Part shown: positions 1 through 8,573 of the stretch, piece after piece | Layout of the letters: each line of letters begins with the position of its first letter | How positions within the stretch are numbered: the first letter of the stretch is position 1 | Source: Prevotellaceae bacterium UBA6398 | Lineage (GTDB): Bacteria > Bacteroidota > Bacteroidia > Bacteroidales > Bacteroidaceae | NCBI GenBank assembly: GCA_002437495.1 | Contig: DJQA01000015.1 | Span: 22,662-86,661, forward strand | Direction of reading: 5' to 3' | Length of the DNA: 64,000 bases | Notes under the pieces: generated by a model | What the model saw: only the letters and a program-made list of their open reading frames with translations | Databases searched by the model: none | What the model was told of the DNA's origin: nothing | Position numbers and translations under genes: made by a program

Positions 1-4
1 GGCT

Positions 5-12
5 TATTTTTG
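5..12 (+). promoter_or_regulatory. Bacteroidota -7 promoter box for the first gene
   Basis: TATTTTTG matches TAnnTTTG and lies about 20 bases upstream of the ATG at 33. The -33 box would be off the left edge of the window. Confidence 0.55.
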
Positions 13-32
13 CAGACGAATAACTAATAGAG

Positions 33-869
33 ATGAAGAAGTTATATCTTGTGCTGCTTTTGGCGGTGGCGGTAATGTCGTGCAAAGACAACAAACCGGC
101 GCAGACGGAAACTGCGGCGCAGGCGGCCGCAGAAGACTCGGCAAAAGCCAATGCCGACACAATAGGCATAGACTCCAACGAGGTAACACCGCCCAAGGCG
201 GTAGATGAGCTCTTTGCCGATTTTATATATTCTTATACCACAAACCGCAGCTTTCAGTATCGCAGAACGGATTTCCCTCTAAAAAAATATGCGAACGGGA
301 AGTTTGTCGGCGTGGTGAACCGTATTGAATGGAAGTTTGACAGGCTGTATTGCAAGCACAACTTACATATAATAATACTTGATGGCGAAAAGGAACTCGG
401 CAACCTTATTTCCTTGCGTCCCGACACGGTGAGGGTGGAACGGTTTCAATTTGGCAGGAAAAGGTGTAAGCAGTATGTTTTTGCACGCGAAAACGGAAGG
501 TGGCGCATGAACCGTATAAACTACTTTCCTATAAGCAGGCACAAAGATGCGGCTTTTTGGGCTTTCTACGAGAAATTCGCCACAGACTCCGTGTTCCAAA
601 GCAAACATCTTGACGAGACGATAGGTTTCATTACCTATGACGAAGATAACCATTTCAAAAAAATAGAGGGACTTATAGAGAGCGACCAATGGCCCGTGTT
701 TCATCCGGAATTGCCGGCGAAAGACATATTCAATATAGATTACGGTTTGGGATTGCACAACAGAAAAGTGCGCGTGGTTTCGGTAAGGGGCAACTCAAAC
801 GGGATGTCGAGCATGTTTAAGTTTGTAAAACGTAAAGGCACCTGGAAGCTTGTGAAATTTGAAAATTGA
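33..869 (+). CDS. Lipoprotein, possibly DUF4348 family
   Basis: The 278-residue product begins with a lipoprotein signal: a short basic start, a hydrophobic run and a cysteine at residue 17 in the context VMSCKD. An Ala/Glu/Gln-rich linker (about residues 20-50) follows, and then a single globular region rich in aromatic and basic residues. It should be an envelope lipoprotein. The overall pattern resembles the Bacteroidales DUF4348 family, a recollection that needs a profile search. No catalytic motif is visible. It ends 9 bases before murB and probably shares its transcript, but nothing in the sequence links it functionally to cell-wall synthesis. Confidence 0.8.
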   Translation: MKKLYLVLLLAVAVMSCKDNKPAQTETAAQAAAEDSAKANADTIGIDSNEVTPPKAVDELFADFIYSYTTNRSFQYRRTDFPLKKYANGKFVGVVNRIEWKFDRLYCKHNLHIIILDGEKELGNLISLRPDTVRVERFQFGRKRCKQYVFARENGRWRMNRINYFPISRHKDAAFWAFYEKFATDSVFQSKHLDETIGFITYDEDNHFKKIEGLIESDQWPVFHPELPAKDIFNIDYGLGLHNRKVRVVSVRGNSNGMSSMFKFVKRKGTWKLVKFEN

Positions 870-878
870 CATTTGCGG

Positions 879-1895
879 ATGAATGTGTATGAAAACTGCT
901 CGCTTTTGCACCATAACACTTTTGCCATAGAGGCAAAGGCGGCAAGGTTTGTTGAATACCGTTCCGTAAGTGAATTGAAAAAGGCACTTGGGGATTTTGG
1001 CGGCAAGAAAGGCGATGTTTGCCGAAACCTGTTTGTGGGGCAGGGCAGCAATCTTTTGTTTACGAAAGATTTCGAGGGAACCGTGTTTCACGGCAGCATA
1101 TCCGATTTGAATGTGGCGGACGATGAGCAAGGCAGCGTTCTTGTGTCGGTTGGCGCGGGTATGATATGGGATGACTTTGTGGCGTGGTGCGTTGACAACA
1201 ACTTATATGGCGCGGAAAACCTTTCGCTTATCCCCGGCGAGGTAGGGGCTGCCGCAGTGCAGAACATAGGGGCTTATGGTTCAGAGGCTTCAGACATAAT
1301 AAAAACCGTGGAGGTTATTGATGCTCGCAGCTTGGAGGAAAAACGATTTTCGGTGCAGGATTGCGGGTATTCATATCGCCACAGTTTTTTCAAGGAAAAT
1401 CCCGGAAAATTTGTGGTTCATCATGTTGTGTTCCGCTTAAGCAGAACTTTTGTGCCTAACCTTGAATACAAGGCTTTGGAGAAAGAGTTTGCCGGACGTG
1501 CGGGTGAATTCGGGGCAAAGGAAGTCAGGAATTTTGTGATTGGTATGAGAAAATCAAAGCTCCCCGACCCGAAAATCCTTGGTAATGCCGGCTCTTTTTT
1601 CATGAACCCGGTTGTTACCGAAGGCAAATTTGCCGAGTTGCAGAAAGCCTTTCCCGATATGCCGCACTTCGCTACAGACAATGGAATTAAGATTCCCGCA
1701 GCATGGCTCATACAGCAATGCGGGTGGAAAGGCAGGCGAATGGGGAAAGCCTGTGTTTATGAAAAACAGCCTTTGGTTATTGTAAACCTTGGAGGAGCAA
1801 CTGCGGATGAGATCGTAAGTCTTTCACAGCGTGTTATTGACAGTGTTTTTCAAAAGTTTGACATAAGGCTGAAACCCGAGGTTCAGTTTGTGTAA
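879..1895 (+). CDS. murB: UDP-N-acetylmuramate dehydrogenase (MurB)
   Basis: FAD enzyme that reduces UDP-GlcNAc-enolpyruvate to UDP-MurNAc, the second committed step of peptidoglycan precursor synthesis in the cytoplasm. The 338 residues match the long (type I, E. coli-like) form. Visible motifs are the FAD-binding GQGSN (residues 54-58), the GEVGAA loop, the YSYRHS arginine segment, the catalytic-serine region NAGSFF, and the C-terminal PEVQF, whose glutamate matches the proton donor of the family. I chose the ATG at 879; an in-frame TTG at 873 would add two residues. The gene follows the lipoprotein gene closely and precedes the hydrolase gene at 1908. Confidence 0.95.
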   Translation: MNVYENCSLLHHNTFAIEAKAARFVEYRSVSELKKALGDFGGKKGDVCRNLFVGQGSNLLFTKDFEGTVFHGSISDLNVADDEQGSVLVSVGAGMIWDDFVAWCVDNNLYGAENLSLIPGEVGAAAVQNIGAYGSEASDIIKTVEVIDARSLEEKRFSVQDCGYSYRHSFFKENPGKFVVHHVVFRLSRTFVPNLEYKALEKEFAGRAGEFGAKEVRNFVIGMRKSKLPDPKILGNAGSFFMNPVVTEGKFAELQKAFPDMPHFATDNGIKIPAAWLIQQCGWKGRRMGKACVYEKQPLVIVNLGGATADEIVSLSQRVIDSVFQKFDIRLKPEVQFV

Positions 1896-1907
1896 AAGTT
1901 GCAGGTC

Positions 1908-2693
1908 ATGGTAGAAAATCAAAACTATGGCATATCGAAAATAACCTTTCTCGGCACGGGAACATCCACCGGCGTGCCCCAGTTGGGATGCGGCTGCGAG
2001 GTGTGCCGTTCCGCCGACCCGCACGACAGGAGGATGCGGTGCTCGTCCCTCGTGGAAATTGGCGGGGCGAGGATTTTGATAGATTGCGGTCCCGACTTTT
2101 ATTTCCAAATGCTCCACAGGCCGTTTGCGCCGTTCGATGCAGTTTTGCTCACGCACGAGCATTATGACCACGTGGGCGGACTTGACGACTTGCGCCCTTA
2201 CAGCATCGATGTGGCAGAAAAAATATTTTGCAACCCAACCACGGCAAAACATATACACGAAAGGCTGCCGTATTGCTTCAAGTCAACCGATATCAAAAGA
2301 TTGCCACATTTGGAAATGAATGTGGTCAATCCCCATGAAACCTTTTATGTTAAAGATGTGCCGATAACGCCGTTGCGCATATTTCATGGGAGAATGGAGA
2401 TACTTGGATACAGAATAGGGGGTTTGGCATACATTACGGACATGAAGACAATACCCGAAGAGGAACTGCGGTACATTGCCGGGACTAAGCTTCTTGTTGT
2501 TAATGCACTGCGCAAGAAACCTCATCCCACACACCAGTCAATAGGCGAGGCTGTCGGGTTTGCAAAACAAACGGGAGTGCCGTTGGTTTATTTTATCCAC
2601 ATGAGCCATGAGGCGGGGCTTCACGCCGAACTGGAAAAAGAGCTTCCGGAGAATTTCCATGTTGCCTATGATGGACTTGAAGTGGAGTTTTGA
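1908..2693 (+). CDS. Metallo-beta-lactamase-fold hydrolase, PhnP-like
   Basis: The 261-residue protein has the metal-binding signature THEHYDH (HxHxDH) and the opening GTGTSTGVPQLGCGC, followed by a second CxxC-like cysteine group. Both are typical of PhnP-type phosphodiesterases, which carry an extra zinc site. Downstream histidines (IFHGR, THQS, FIHMSHE) complete the set expected for a two-metal site. The substrate is unknown; a cyclic phosphate or phosphodiester is the family expectation. I chose the ATG at 1908 over an in-frame TTG at 1899. It is the last gene of the lipoprotein-murB-hydrolase run and is convergent with the alpha-galactosidase gene. Confidence 0.88.
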   Translation: MVENQNYGISKITFLGTGTSTGVPQLGCGCEVCRSADPHDRRMRCSSLVEIGGARILIDCGPDFYFQMLHRPFAPFDAVLLTHEHYDHVGGLDDLRPYSIDVAEKIFCNPTTAKHIHERLPYCFKSTDIKRLPHLEMNVVNPHETFYVKDVPITPLRIFHGRMEILGYRIGGLAYITDMKTIPEEELRYIAGTKLLVVNALRKKPHPTHQSIGEAVGFAKQTGVPLVYFIHMSHEAGLHAELEKELPENFHVAYDGLEVEF

Positions 2694-2762
2694 ACGCCGA
2701 AAACGAAGTCTGCAATTTCTGTAAAACCAAATCGGTTGCCCTTTTATACCCCCCCCGAAAAC

Positions 2763-2866
2763 CATATCGGATATAGGAAAAACCACGTCCTATGTAGAAA
2801 AAACTATATCAGACGTAGGAAAAATTATATCAGACCTAATTTTTGCCATTGCAAACTTTTGAAAGA
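2763..2866 (-). repeat. Palindromic-array intergenic repeat, copy 1
   Basis: First of eleven related elements. Reading on the minus strand, 13-bp near-palindromes of the type TAYRTC-N-GAYRTA alternate with 8-bp T-rich spacers (21-bp period, about four units). The polarity flank with GCAAT lies near 2850. The copy lies in the 392-base gap between the convergent hydrolase and alpha-galactosidase genes. That gap also holds the terminator at 3031-3077. I see nothing else in 2867-3030. Confidence 0.85.
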
Positions 2867-3030
2867 CAATTCGTTATACAAGGAATGCTGTATGTGGGAA
2901 TAACCTTGAAATACAAAGCGTTACGCAGTTTTTGCGATATTGGTGGTTTCTCCTACTGCAATCCGACCGTGCTTGTCAGGCAATAAAAGATGCCAAACAC
3001 TCCATTTTTGATTTCGTATTCCGTGCAAAA

Positions 3031-3077
3031 ACAGCAAAGTAGGCTGCCCGGCAATTGCAGTGCAGCCTACTTTGTGC
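3031..3077 (-). terminator. Rho-independent terminator of the alpha-galactosidase gene
   Basis: Perfect 13-bp inverted repeat (3035-3047 with 3062-3074). On the minus strand it is followed by a short T-rich run. It lies 9 bases beyond the stop codon of the GH27 gene. Confidence 0.75.
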
Positions 3078-3085
3078 CATAAACC

Positions 3086-5296
3086 TTAGTAGGTTATCTT
3101 TATGTACCTAACGCCGTGTGTCGGCAGGTAATAGTTCAAGTCTGAAGTGCTTATGTCCTTTTGCCTCCACAGGTCGCGCACGGATTTCAGGCTGCTTATG
3201 CCGAGCTTGCCGAAGTATTTTGCGAGGTCAACATTTGCGTCCTCTTTTCCGAGGTTGAAAATGCCCACCGCATAACTTCCGTCATAAAGTTTGCGCTTCC
3301 ATATCTGTATGTCGCCGTCAACAACTTCCGGCTTTGCCTGTTTTCCGAGAATGTCCTGGTTTACGGCTATAACTTCGTTGTTGCAAAGCAGGCGTTTTGT
3401 GAACTCGTCCATCTGTGCCACATCGCAGCCAATTAGAAGGTTCGAGGCGAGCAGAGACCAAAGGGTGATGTGTGTGTATTGCTCGTCAACGGTAAGGCGT
3501 GAGTCGCGCAGGTTTTCGCCCCAACCCACTTTTCCCACAACAAGCATATCAGGGTCGTTCCAATGTCCGGGTTGAGAGTATGGGTATAGGTCCTTTTGTC
3601 TTACAAAGCCGATTTCGTGGAATGATTCCCAAGTGTCGGTTATGTCGCCTGTGGTTCTCCATGAATTAGCGTCCACAAATTCTCCCCAGCGCCATACGTC
3701 TGCCATTCCGTACTGGCACAAGCTGTAGAAAATGTCGCGTGGTTGCTGGCGCAGGAACAGTTGCATTTTCATGTACGGGCGTATGTACGACGGAGTGGTG
3801 TAGTCGCCGTTTTCGCTGTGTCTTTTGCTGTATCCGCACCAGTCGTATTTAAGGTAGTCAACGCCCCAGCTGTTGTAGGTTTCTGCGTCTTGTTTCTCGT
3901 GGTCGATAGAGCCGAGATAGCCGCCGCAGGTTTTGTCTCCGGGCGAGGAGTATATGCCGAACTTCAGTCCCTGCGAGTGCAGCCAGTCGCCAAGGGCTTT
4001 CATGTCGGGGAACTTGTCGTTTGTGCCTATAGTGCCATCGGCGTTGCGTTTTGCAGCCTCCCATGCGTCATCAACATTGATATAGGCATAGCCGTAGTCG
4101 GCAAGCCCTTTGTCGAGAATTGCCTGTGCCGAAGATATAACCTTTTCCTGAGAAACGCTAAGCCCCCAACAGTTCCAACTGTTCCACCCCATGGGCGGGG
4201 TGAGGGCTATCTTGTCGCCTACAACTATCGCCATCTTCTTTTCGTCGGAACCTTTGGCGTTTTGCGCCTTTATTGTAATGTTGTATTCGCCCCTGTTTTT
4301 TATGCTGCCCGAAAGTATGCCGTTTTCTGCGTCAAGCTTTACGCCGGCGGGAAGATTTTCCACCGTAAACTTCATTGGTCTTACGCCCGAAACGGGTATG
4401 CGGTAGATGACGGGCGAGCCGGGGCGCACGCCATAGCGCAATGCGCAGTTTATGACGGGCTTTTCGGAAGCCGTGGGCGTGAGTATGTACTTGGGCACGT
4501 AGTGTCCTTTGAGGGTTCTGCCTGTGGAGGCATCTTTGTAAGTTATTGAAAACCGTGTAGGGTTTTTTTCGCTCACCGGAAGGGTTATCGTGCGTGTTGC
4601 TCCGCCTTTTACGTTTGTTTTCTGTTCGGAAATGCTTACCGCCTTGCCTGTTTCTATATCTTTTCTCTCAATGGTGAGAGTGCCTTTTTGGGTAGATTTG
4701 GCAGAATTGGTAAAATTAATTACGCAGCATTCCTTGCCTTTTAGCTTATTGTGTTCCACGGTGAGTGTAAGGTTGTCGATGAGACCCGGCACTACCACCG
4801 TTGCCGGATTGCCGCTGATGCCGCCATCGCCGCTTTTGTTGTAAACGCGCACGGCTATCACGTTTTCCGCGTCCCATTTGAGTATTTTGCTCGAAACCGG
4901 AACATCGTATATGCGTTCTTTGTCCCATGCGGTTTCGTAGCCCTTTGGATCGTTTTCCATACGTCCGCTTTTCCCTATAAGAACTCCGTTCAAGTAAGTT
5001 TCATCAACATCATCGAACTTTCCGAGTTTAAATCTTACAACCTCTTTAATGTCGGAGGAACTGAGCAGCGACTTGGGGAGCGTGAACCTTATTCTGTACC
5101 ATGCGTAAGTGCTGTCCTTGGTTAGGTCAATGCGGTTGAACTTAGGGGTTTCCCAGTCTTTGTCGTCAAGTGCGGGGCTTTTCCATTCCATGTTGTCTCC
5201 GTGCTTGATTTTTGCCTTGTCGCCGATATTTATTTGGGCTTTCGCGCAAACGGCGAAGCCGATTAAAATAGAAGCAACAAATAAACATTTTTTCAT
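3086..5296 (-). CDS. Secreted GH27 alpha-galactosidase
   Basis: Removes terminal alpha-galactose from glycans, probably in the periplasm or at the cell surface. The 736 residues begin with a signal peptide ending near AKA-QIN. Next come a beta-sandwich jelly-roll-like region (residues about 25-180), an Ig-like segment (about 270-355), and the GH27 barrel starting at PPMGWNSWNCW (about residue 367). The nucleophile aspartate is in YLKYDWC (about 485) and the acid/base is probably the aspartate of TTGDITD (about 551). I chose the ATG at 5296 because it gives the signal peptide and has a -7 box about 30 bases upstream. It stands alone as a polysaccharide-use gene, with no SusC/SusD pair in view. 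Confidence 0.93.
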   Translation of the reverse strand: MKKCLFVASILIGFAVCAKAQINIGDKAKIKHGDNMEWKSPALDDKDWETPKFNRIDLTKDSTYAWYRIRFTLPKSLLSSSDIKEVVRFKLGKFDDVDETYLNGVLIGKSGRMENDPKGYETAWDKERIYDVPVSSKILKWDAENVIAVRVYNKSGDGGISGNPATVVVPGLIDNLTLTVEHNKLKGKECCVINFTNSAKSTQKGTLTIERKDIETGKAVSISEQKTNVKGGATRTITLPVSEKNPTRFSITYKDASTGRTLKGHYVPKYILTPTASEKPVINCALRYGVRPGSPVIYRIPVSGVRPMKFTVENLPAGVKLDAENGILSGSIKNRGEYNITIKAQNAKGSDEKKMAIVVGDKIALTPPMGWNSWNCWGLSVSQEKVISSAQAILDKGLADYGYAYINVDDAWEAAKRNADGTIGTNDKFPDMKALGDWLHSQGLKFGIYSSPGDKTCGGYLGSIDHEKQDAETYNSWGVDYLKYDWCGYSKRHSENGDYTTPSYIRPYMKMQLFLRQQPRDIFYSLCQYGMADVWRWGEFVDANSWRTTGDITDTWESFHEIGFVRQKDLYPYSQPGHWNDPDMLVVGKVGWGENLRDSRLTVDEQYTHITLWSLLASNLLIGCDVAQMDEFTKRLLCNNEVIAVNQDILGKQAKPEVVDGDIQIWKRKLYDGSYAVGIFNLGKEDANVDLAKYFGKLGISSLKSVRDLWRQKDISTSDLNYYLPTHGVRYIKITY

Positions 5297-5326
5297 GCTA
5301 TTATAATTTAGTGAGTTGTAAGTATG

Positions 5327-5334
5327 CAAAAGTA
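5327..5334 (-). promoter_or_regulatory. -7 promoter box of the alpha-galactosidase gene
   Basis: Reads TACTTTTG on the minus strand, a match to TAnnTTTG, 31 bases upstream of the start at 5296. I found no good -33 box. Confidence 0.5.
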
Positions 5335-5522
5335 AAAAATATTTAGAAACAAGTTTGAGTTCCGAATAAGAAATCATAAAAACCGCTATTGTTCCATTTT
5401 CCTCATGGCATAAGTGCGGTTGAATAATTGTCGAAGATACCGTAAAACGCCCTAATTTCTTAAAGCGTTGGTTTGTAGAATTATAACATGTTAAAGGATG
5501 CTTTTTGTAAGGGGTTGCATTT

Positions 5523-5620
5523 CAGATGTTTGCAAGTGGTGGAAAAAGGTCTGATGTAGTTTCGATTATGTCTGATATAATTTTTTCTACATAGGACATG
5601 GTTTTTCCTACATCAAATGC
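5523..5620 (+). repeat. Palindromic-array intergenic repeat, copy 2
   Basis: Reads with the polarity flank CAGATGTTTGCAA at its left end, then four palindromic units at 21-bp period with T-rich spacers. It lies between the terminator of the gene at 5774-6856 and the promoter of the alpha-galactosidase gene. The rest of this 477-base gap (5335-5522 and 5621-5725) shows no feature. Confidence 0.88.
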
Positions 5621-5725
5621 TGTTTTAAGGGAATAGTGAAAAAAGTTATCGGTTTGGGTTTTGCGCAAATTGTATGGGCATATAGCATTCGTCCTGTACG
5701 CCACCGCCTTGAAACGAGAGGCAAT

Positions 5726-5760
5726 AAAAAAGCAGTGCAATGGTACTGCACTGCCTTTTG
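5726..5760 (-). terminator. Terminator of the low-complexity secreted protein gene
   Basis: Inverted repeat GCAGTGCA (5732-5739) with TGCACTGC (5747-5754). On the minus strand it is followed by a run of six T. It lies 14 bases past the stop at 5774. Confidence 0.85.
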
Positions 5761-5773
5761 TGGTGTATGGTTT

Positions 5774-6856
5774 TTATCTTCCGAAGGAGCGCGTGCGCGT
5801 GTTGCCGCCTCCCGAATTGCCGCCGCTGTTCCGGCTCGGCGAAGTGCTTCTTACGCCCGACGGCGTGTTGCGGCTTGGGCCGGATGCCGGGGCATTTTGC
5901 ACATTGCTGCGCGAGTTTGAAGAGGATCTGCGTATTCTGTCAGAGAACGACCTTCCACCGTTGCCGCCGCTCGCTTCTGTGCGCGTGCCAAAACGGTTTG
6001 GCGTGGAGTTGTTGTTGCGCCCGTGGGAATTGCTGCTGCCGTAATTGCTGCGGTTGTTGCTGCCCGAGTTACTTATGTTTCCTGTTGGGAATTTTTTCCT
6101 GTCTGTGGTTTGGGCGGGGCCGTTGTATATCCTGCCGCCGTTTTCAATCTTGTCGCGGTAATTGCCACCGTTGCCGTAAACACGTCCGTTGTTTCTGTTG
6201 TCAAAGCGGTTGTTGTGCCTGTGGTCAACTTCCGGTTTCACCATCATGCCCTTGTCAAAGTCGGGTCCTGGGGTGCGTAAATTGTCTCTGCGTCCATAAT
6301 GTTTGCCGTTGTAGTGTGGGGCATCAAACCTCTCGCCGTTGCGGAAATAATAGCCGTGCCCCCTGTCGCCGTAACGGTCGCGCATTCCGCCGTTTGCGCT
6401 GAAAGTCATGTGGCGGTATGGACTGTGCCTTGGACGTTTGCGCCAGCTTACACCGCGATACACATTGTAGATTATCGGGCGGTTGAAGTAATAAAATCCG
6501 CGTTCGTAGTGGTCGTAGGCGGTCATTATGCATATTCCCGAACGCCATATAAGCGGATGGTAGAAATATGAAATGCTCTCAAAGCGACCGAACTGCCAGT
6601 CGAATAATACATATCCCATGTCTTGGTTGCGGTAGCGCCAATACGGTCCGTCTATGTCGCTTGCATAGTTTACGTTCAAAAAATAGTTGAGGTTTATTTC
6701 ATACGCCTTGTCATATTGTTCGGGCGTAAGGTTAAGTTCGTAAGCCATCTTGTCTGTAAGATACCAGGCGCGGTTACGTGATTCTTCGTAGCTAAGTGCG
6801 GAAACGCTTGCAGTTGCAAACAGTATTCCTGCCAGTGTAAGCATAAACTTTTTCAT
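5774..6856 (-). CDS. Secreted protein with LTPEQ motif and Gly/Ser/Asn/Arg-rich tail
   Basis: The 360-residue product has a clear signal peptide (residues 1-20, ending ASVSA). The N-terminal third contains LTPEQYDKAYEIN, which resembles the LTxxQ repeat of CpxP/Spy periplasmic proteins, followed by a tyrosine- and tryptophan-rich segment. From about residue 170 to the end it is low complexity, dominated by Arg, Gly, Asn and Ser, and probably disordered. I recognise no named family. The ATG at 6856 gives the signal peptide; an upstream in-frame start at 6919 would spoil it. It is divergent from the sensor kinase gene. The function is unknown. Confidence 0.78.
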   Translation of the reverse strand: MKKFMLTLAGILFATASVSALSYEESRNRAWYLTDKMAYELNLTPEQYDKAYEINLNYFLNVNYASDIDGPYWRYRNQDMGYVLFDWQFGRFESISYFYHPLIWRSGICIMTAYDHYERGFYYFNRPIIYNVYRGVSWRKRPRHSPYRHMTFSANGGMRDRYGDRGHGYYFRNGERFDAPHYNGKHYGRRDNLRTPGPDFDKGMMVKPEVDHRHNNRFDNRNNGRVYGNGGNYRDKIENGGRIYNGPAQTTDRKKFPTGNISNSGSNNRSNYGSSNSHGRNNNSTPNRFGTRTEASGGNGGRSFSDRIRRSSSNSRSNVQNAPASGPSRNTPSGVRSTSPSRNSGGNSGGGNTRTRSFGR

Positions 6857-7058
6857 GGCTCTCATTTTAAATATGTTATTGTCAAAGGCAAAAGTGCGGA
6901 ATAAACCGCTTATGTCCAAATAAAATCAGCTAAATGTTGTTCAAAATGTTTTACAAATTGGAAAGGTTGAACAGCAATGTCTTTTTCTTGTGCAAAAAGC
7001 AATAGTTTTCGATGGCGGGCGTTATAAAACTGACAAATCCAAGGGCGAAAATACTCCA

Positions 7059-8243
7059 ATGCAGTGGCTCGACAGAATAAAGCGCGTTAAAATTGCCTTG
7101 GTCGTTGCGGCTTTTCTCATAGCAATGGCTTCGCTGGCTGTTTCCCATTTTCTTGTAAAGGACATGGAAAAGGAGGAGTATGCCCGAATGGAGATTTGGG
7201 CAGAGGCGATGCGCTCGCTCAACCGCGCCGATGAGACAACAGACCTCGGGCTTGTGCTTAAGGTGATAAACGGAAACAACACAATTCCCGTGATAGTGCT
7301 TAATTCCGAAGGTGATCCGGAAATGTCGAGAAATGTGGCTCTTTCAAAAAGCGAGCTCAAGGATTCCGTAAATATCCTGCGGCGATATGCGCAAAAATGG
7401 AAGGCAGCTGGAAATTCGGTGAGGATAAGCGCGGCGGACGGGGGCTATACACAAAGCAGGGCGATTGGCTACCTTGACATTTGCTATGGGCGCAGCTCTA
7501 TGCTCAATCGTCTTGCCGTATATCCGTTTGTGCAGCTTGGAGTTGTGCTGGTTTTTGCCGTTGTTGGTGTGTTCGCCCTAATGAGCTCGAAGCGCGCGGA
7601 GCAGAACAAGGTTTGGGTGGGACTTTCCAAGGAAACGGCTCACCAACTCGGCACGCCCATATCATCGCTTATGGCCTGGATGGAAATTCTGAAAGAAACG
7701 TATGCCGACAGCGCGCTCATTCCCGAAATGGAGAAAGACGTGAAGCGGCTGCAGCTCATTGCCGAGCGATTTTCAAAAATCGGCTCTGTGCCGGAACTTG
7801 AAACGCGTAATATCGTGGCGGCTCTCGACAGGGCAGTTGACTATATGTCGCGCCGTGCCTCAAACCATATCGAGGTGGTTAAGAAATACACGCGCGAGAA
7901 CATTAATGTAAGAATGAACTCGGCGTTGTTTGAGTGGGTGATAGAGAACCTGTCGAAAAACGCAATGGATGCCATGGAGGGAAACGGCGTGCTTGCCTTC
8001 GAGGTGAACGATGTGCCGGGAAAGGTGCTGATTGACGTTAGCGACACGGGAAAGGGAATACCGCACAAAAACTTCAACACGGTGTTCATGCCGGGATATA
8101 CCACAAAGAAAAGAGGGTGGGGACTTGGGCTTTCGCTTGCCAAGCGCATTATAGAGGAATACCACCACGGCAGAATTTATGTGTTGTCCTCCGAAATGGG
8201 CAAGGGCACGGTGTTCCGCATCGAAATGCCAAAGCTGTCGTAA
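7059..8243 (+). CDS. Membrane sensor histidine kinase
   Basis: The 394-residue orthodox kinase has a transmembrane helix at about residues 10-30, a periplasmic sensor region of about 110 residues, and a second helix at about 150-172. The HisKA domain carries the phospho-acceptor histidine in KETAHQLGTP. The ATPase domain has the N box ENLSKNAMDA, the G1 box DVSDTGKGIP and the G2 box GWGLGLSLAK. I chose the ATG at 7059; a GTG at 6990 would add 23 residues before the first helix. No response regulator is adjacent, so it is an orphan here. The signal it senses cannot be read from the sequence. Confidence 0.9.
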   Translation: MQWLDRIKRVKIALVVAAFLIAMASLAVSHFLVKDMEKEEYARMEIWAEAMRSLNRADETTDLGLVLKVINGNNTIPVIVLNSEGDPEMSRNVALSKSELKDSVNILRRYAQKWKAAGNSVRISAADGGYTQSRAIGYLDICYGRSSMLNRLAVYPFVQLGVVLVFAVVGVFALMSSKRAEQNKVWVGLSKETAHQLGTPISSLMAWMEILKETYADSALIPEMEKDVKRLQLIAERFSKIGSVPELETRNIVAALDRAVDYMSRRASNHIEVVKKYTRENINVRMNSALFEWVIENLSKNAMDAMEGNGVLAFEVNDVPGKVLIDVSDTGKGIPHKNFNTVFMPGYTTKKRGWGLGLSLAKRIIEEYHHGRIYVLSSEMGKGTVFRIEMPKLS

Positions 8244-8330
8244 GGCGGTTATGCAGGTAGTTGCGAGTGCGGCTTTGCGCGAAAGGTATATAACGCTTTG
8301 TGATGTGCTGTAAGTTTCAACCTTGAAAAG

Positions 8331-8433
8331 CATACGGCATGTAGGAAAAACCATGTCCTATGTAGGAAAAATTATATCAGACATAATTCAAACTACATCA
8401 GACCATTTTTTGCCGATTGCAAACATCTGAAAA
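8331..8433 (-). repeat. Palindromic-array intergenic repeat, copy 3
   Basis: Minus-strand polarity, with the flank CAGATGTTTGCAATCGG complementary to 8412-8428 and four units at 21-bp period. It lies in the 330-base convergent gap between the sensor kinase gene and the DUF5686 gene. I see no terminator or gene in the rest of the gap. Confidence 0.9.
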
Positions 8434-8573
8434 ACAAAGCTTAACAAAGGCAGTTGGGTTTTATGCTAATTTTCTGATGTGCAAGGCGTAACGCGAAAAT
8501 GGCGGTTCTTTGTAAATTGTGTCGCTCGGACGGTATTTTCCGGCAGTGTTGCCATGGGGGCGGTGGCGGGTTT

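Noticed and set aside
3743..4549. 268-codon plus-strand frame inside the alpha-galactosidase gene
   Set aside because: It is fully overlapped by the well-supported GH27 gene on the other strand and has no domain character.
5740..6402. Cysteine-rich 220-codon frame opposite the low-complexity gene
   Set aside because: The Cys/Arg/Gly bias is the complement of the Arg/Gly/Asn/Ser-rich codons of the real gene.
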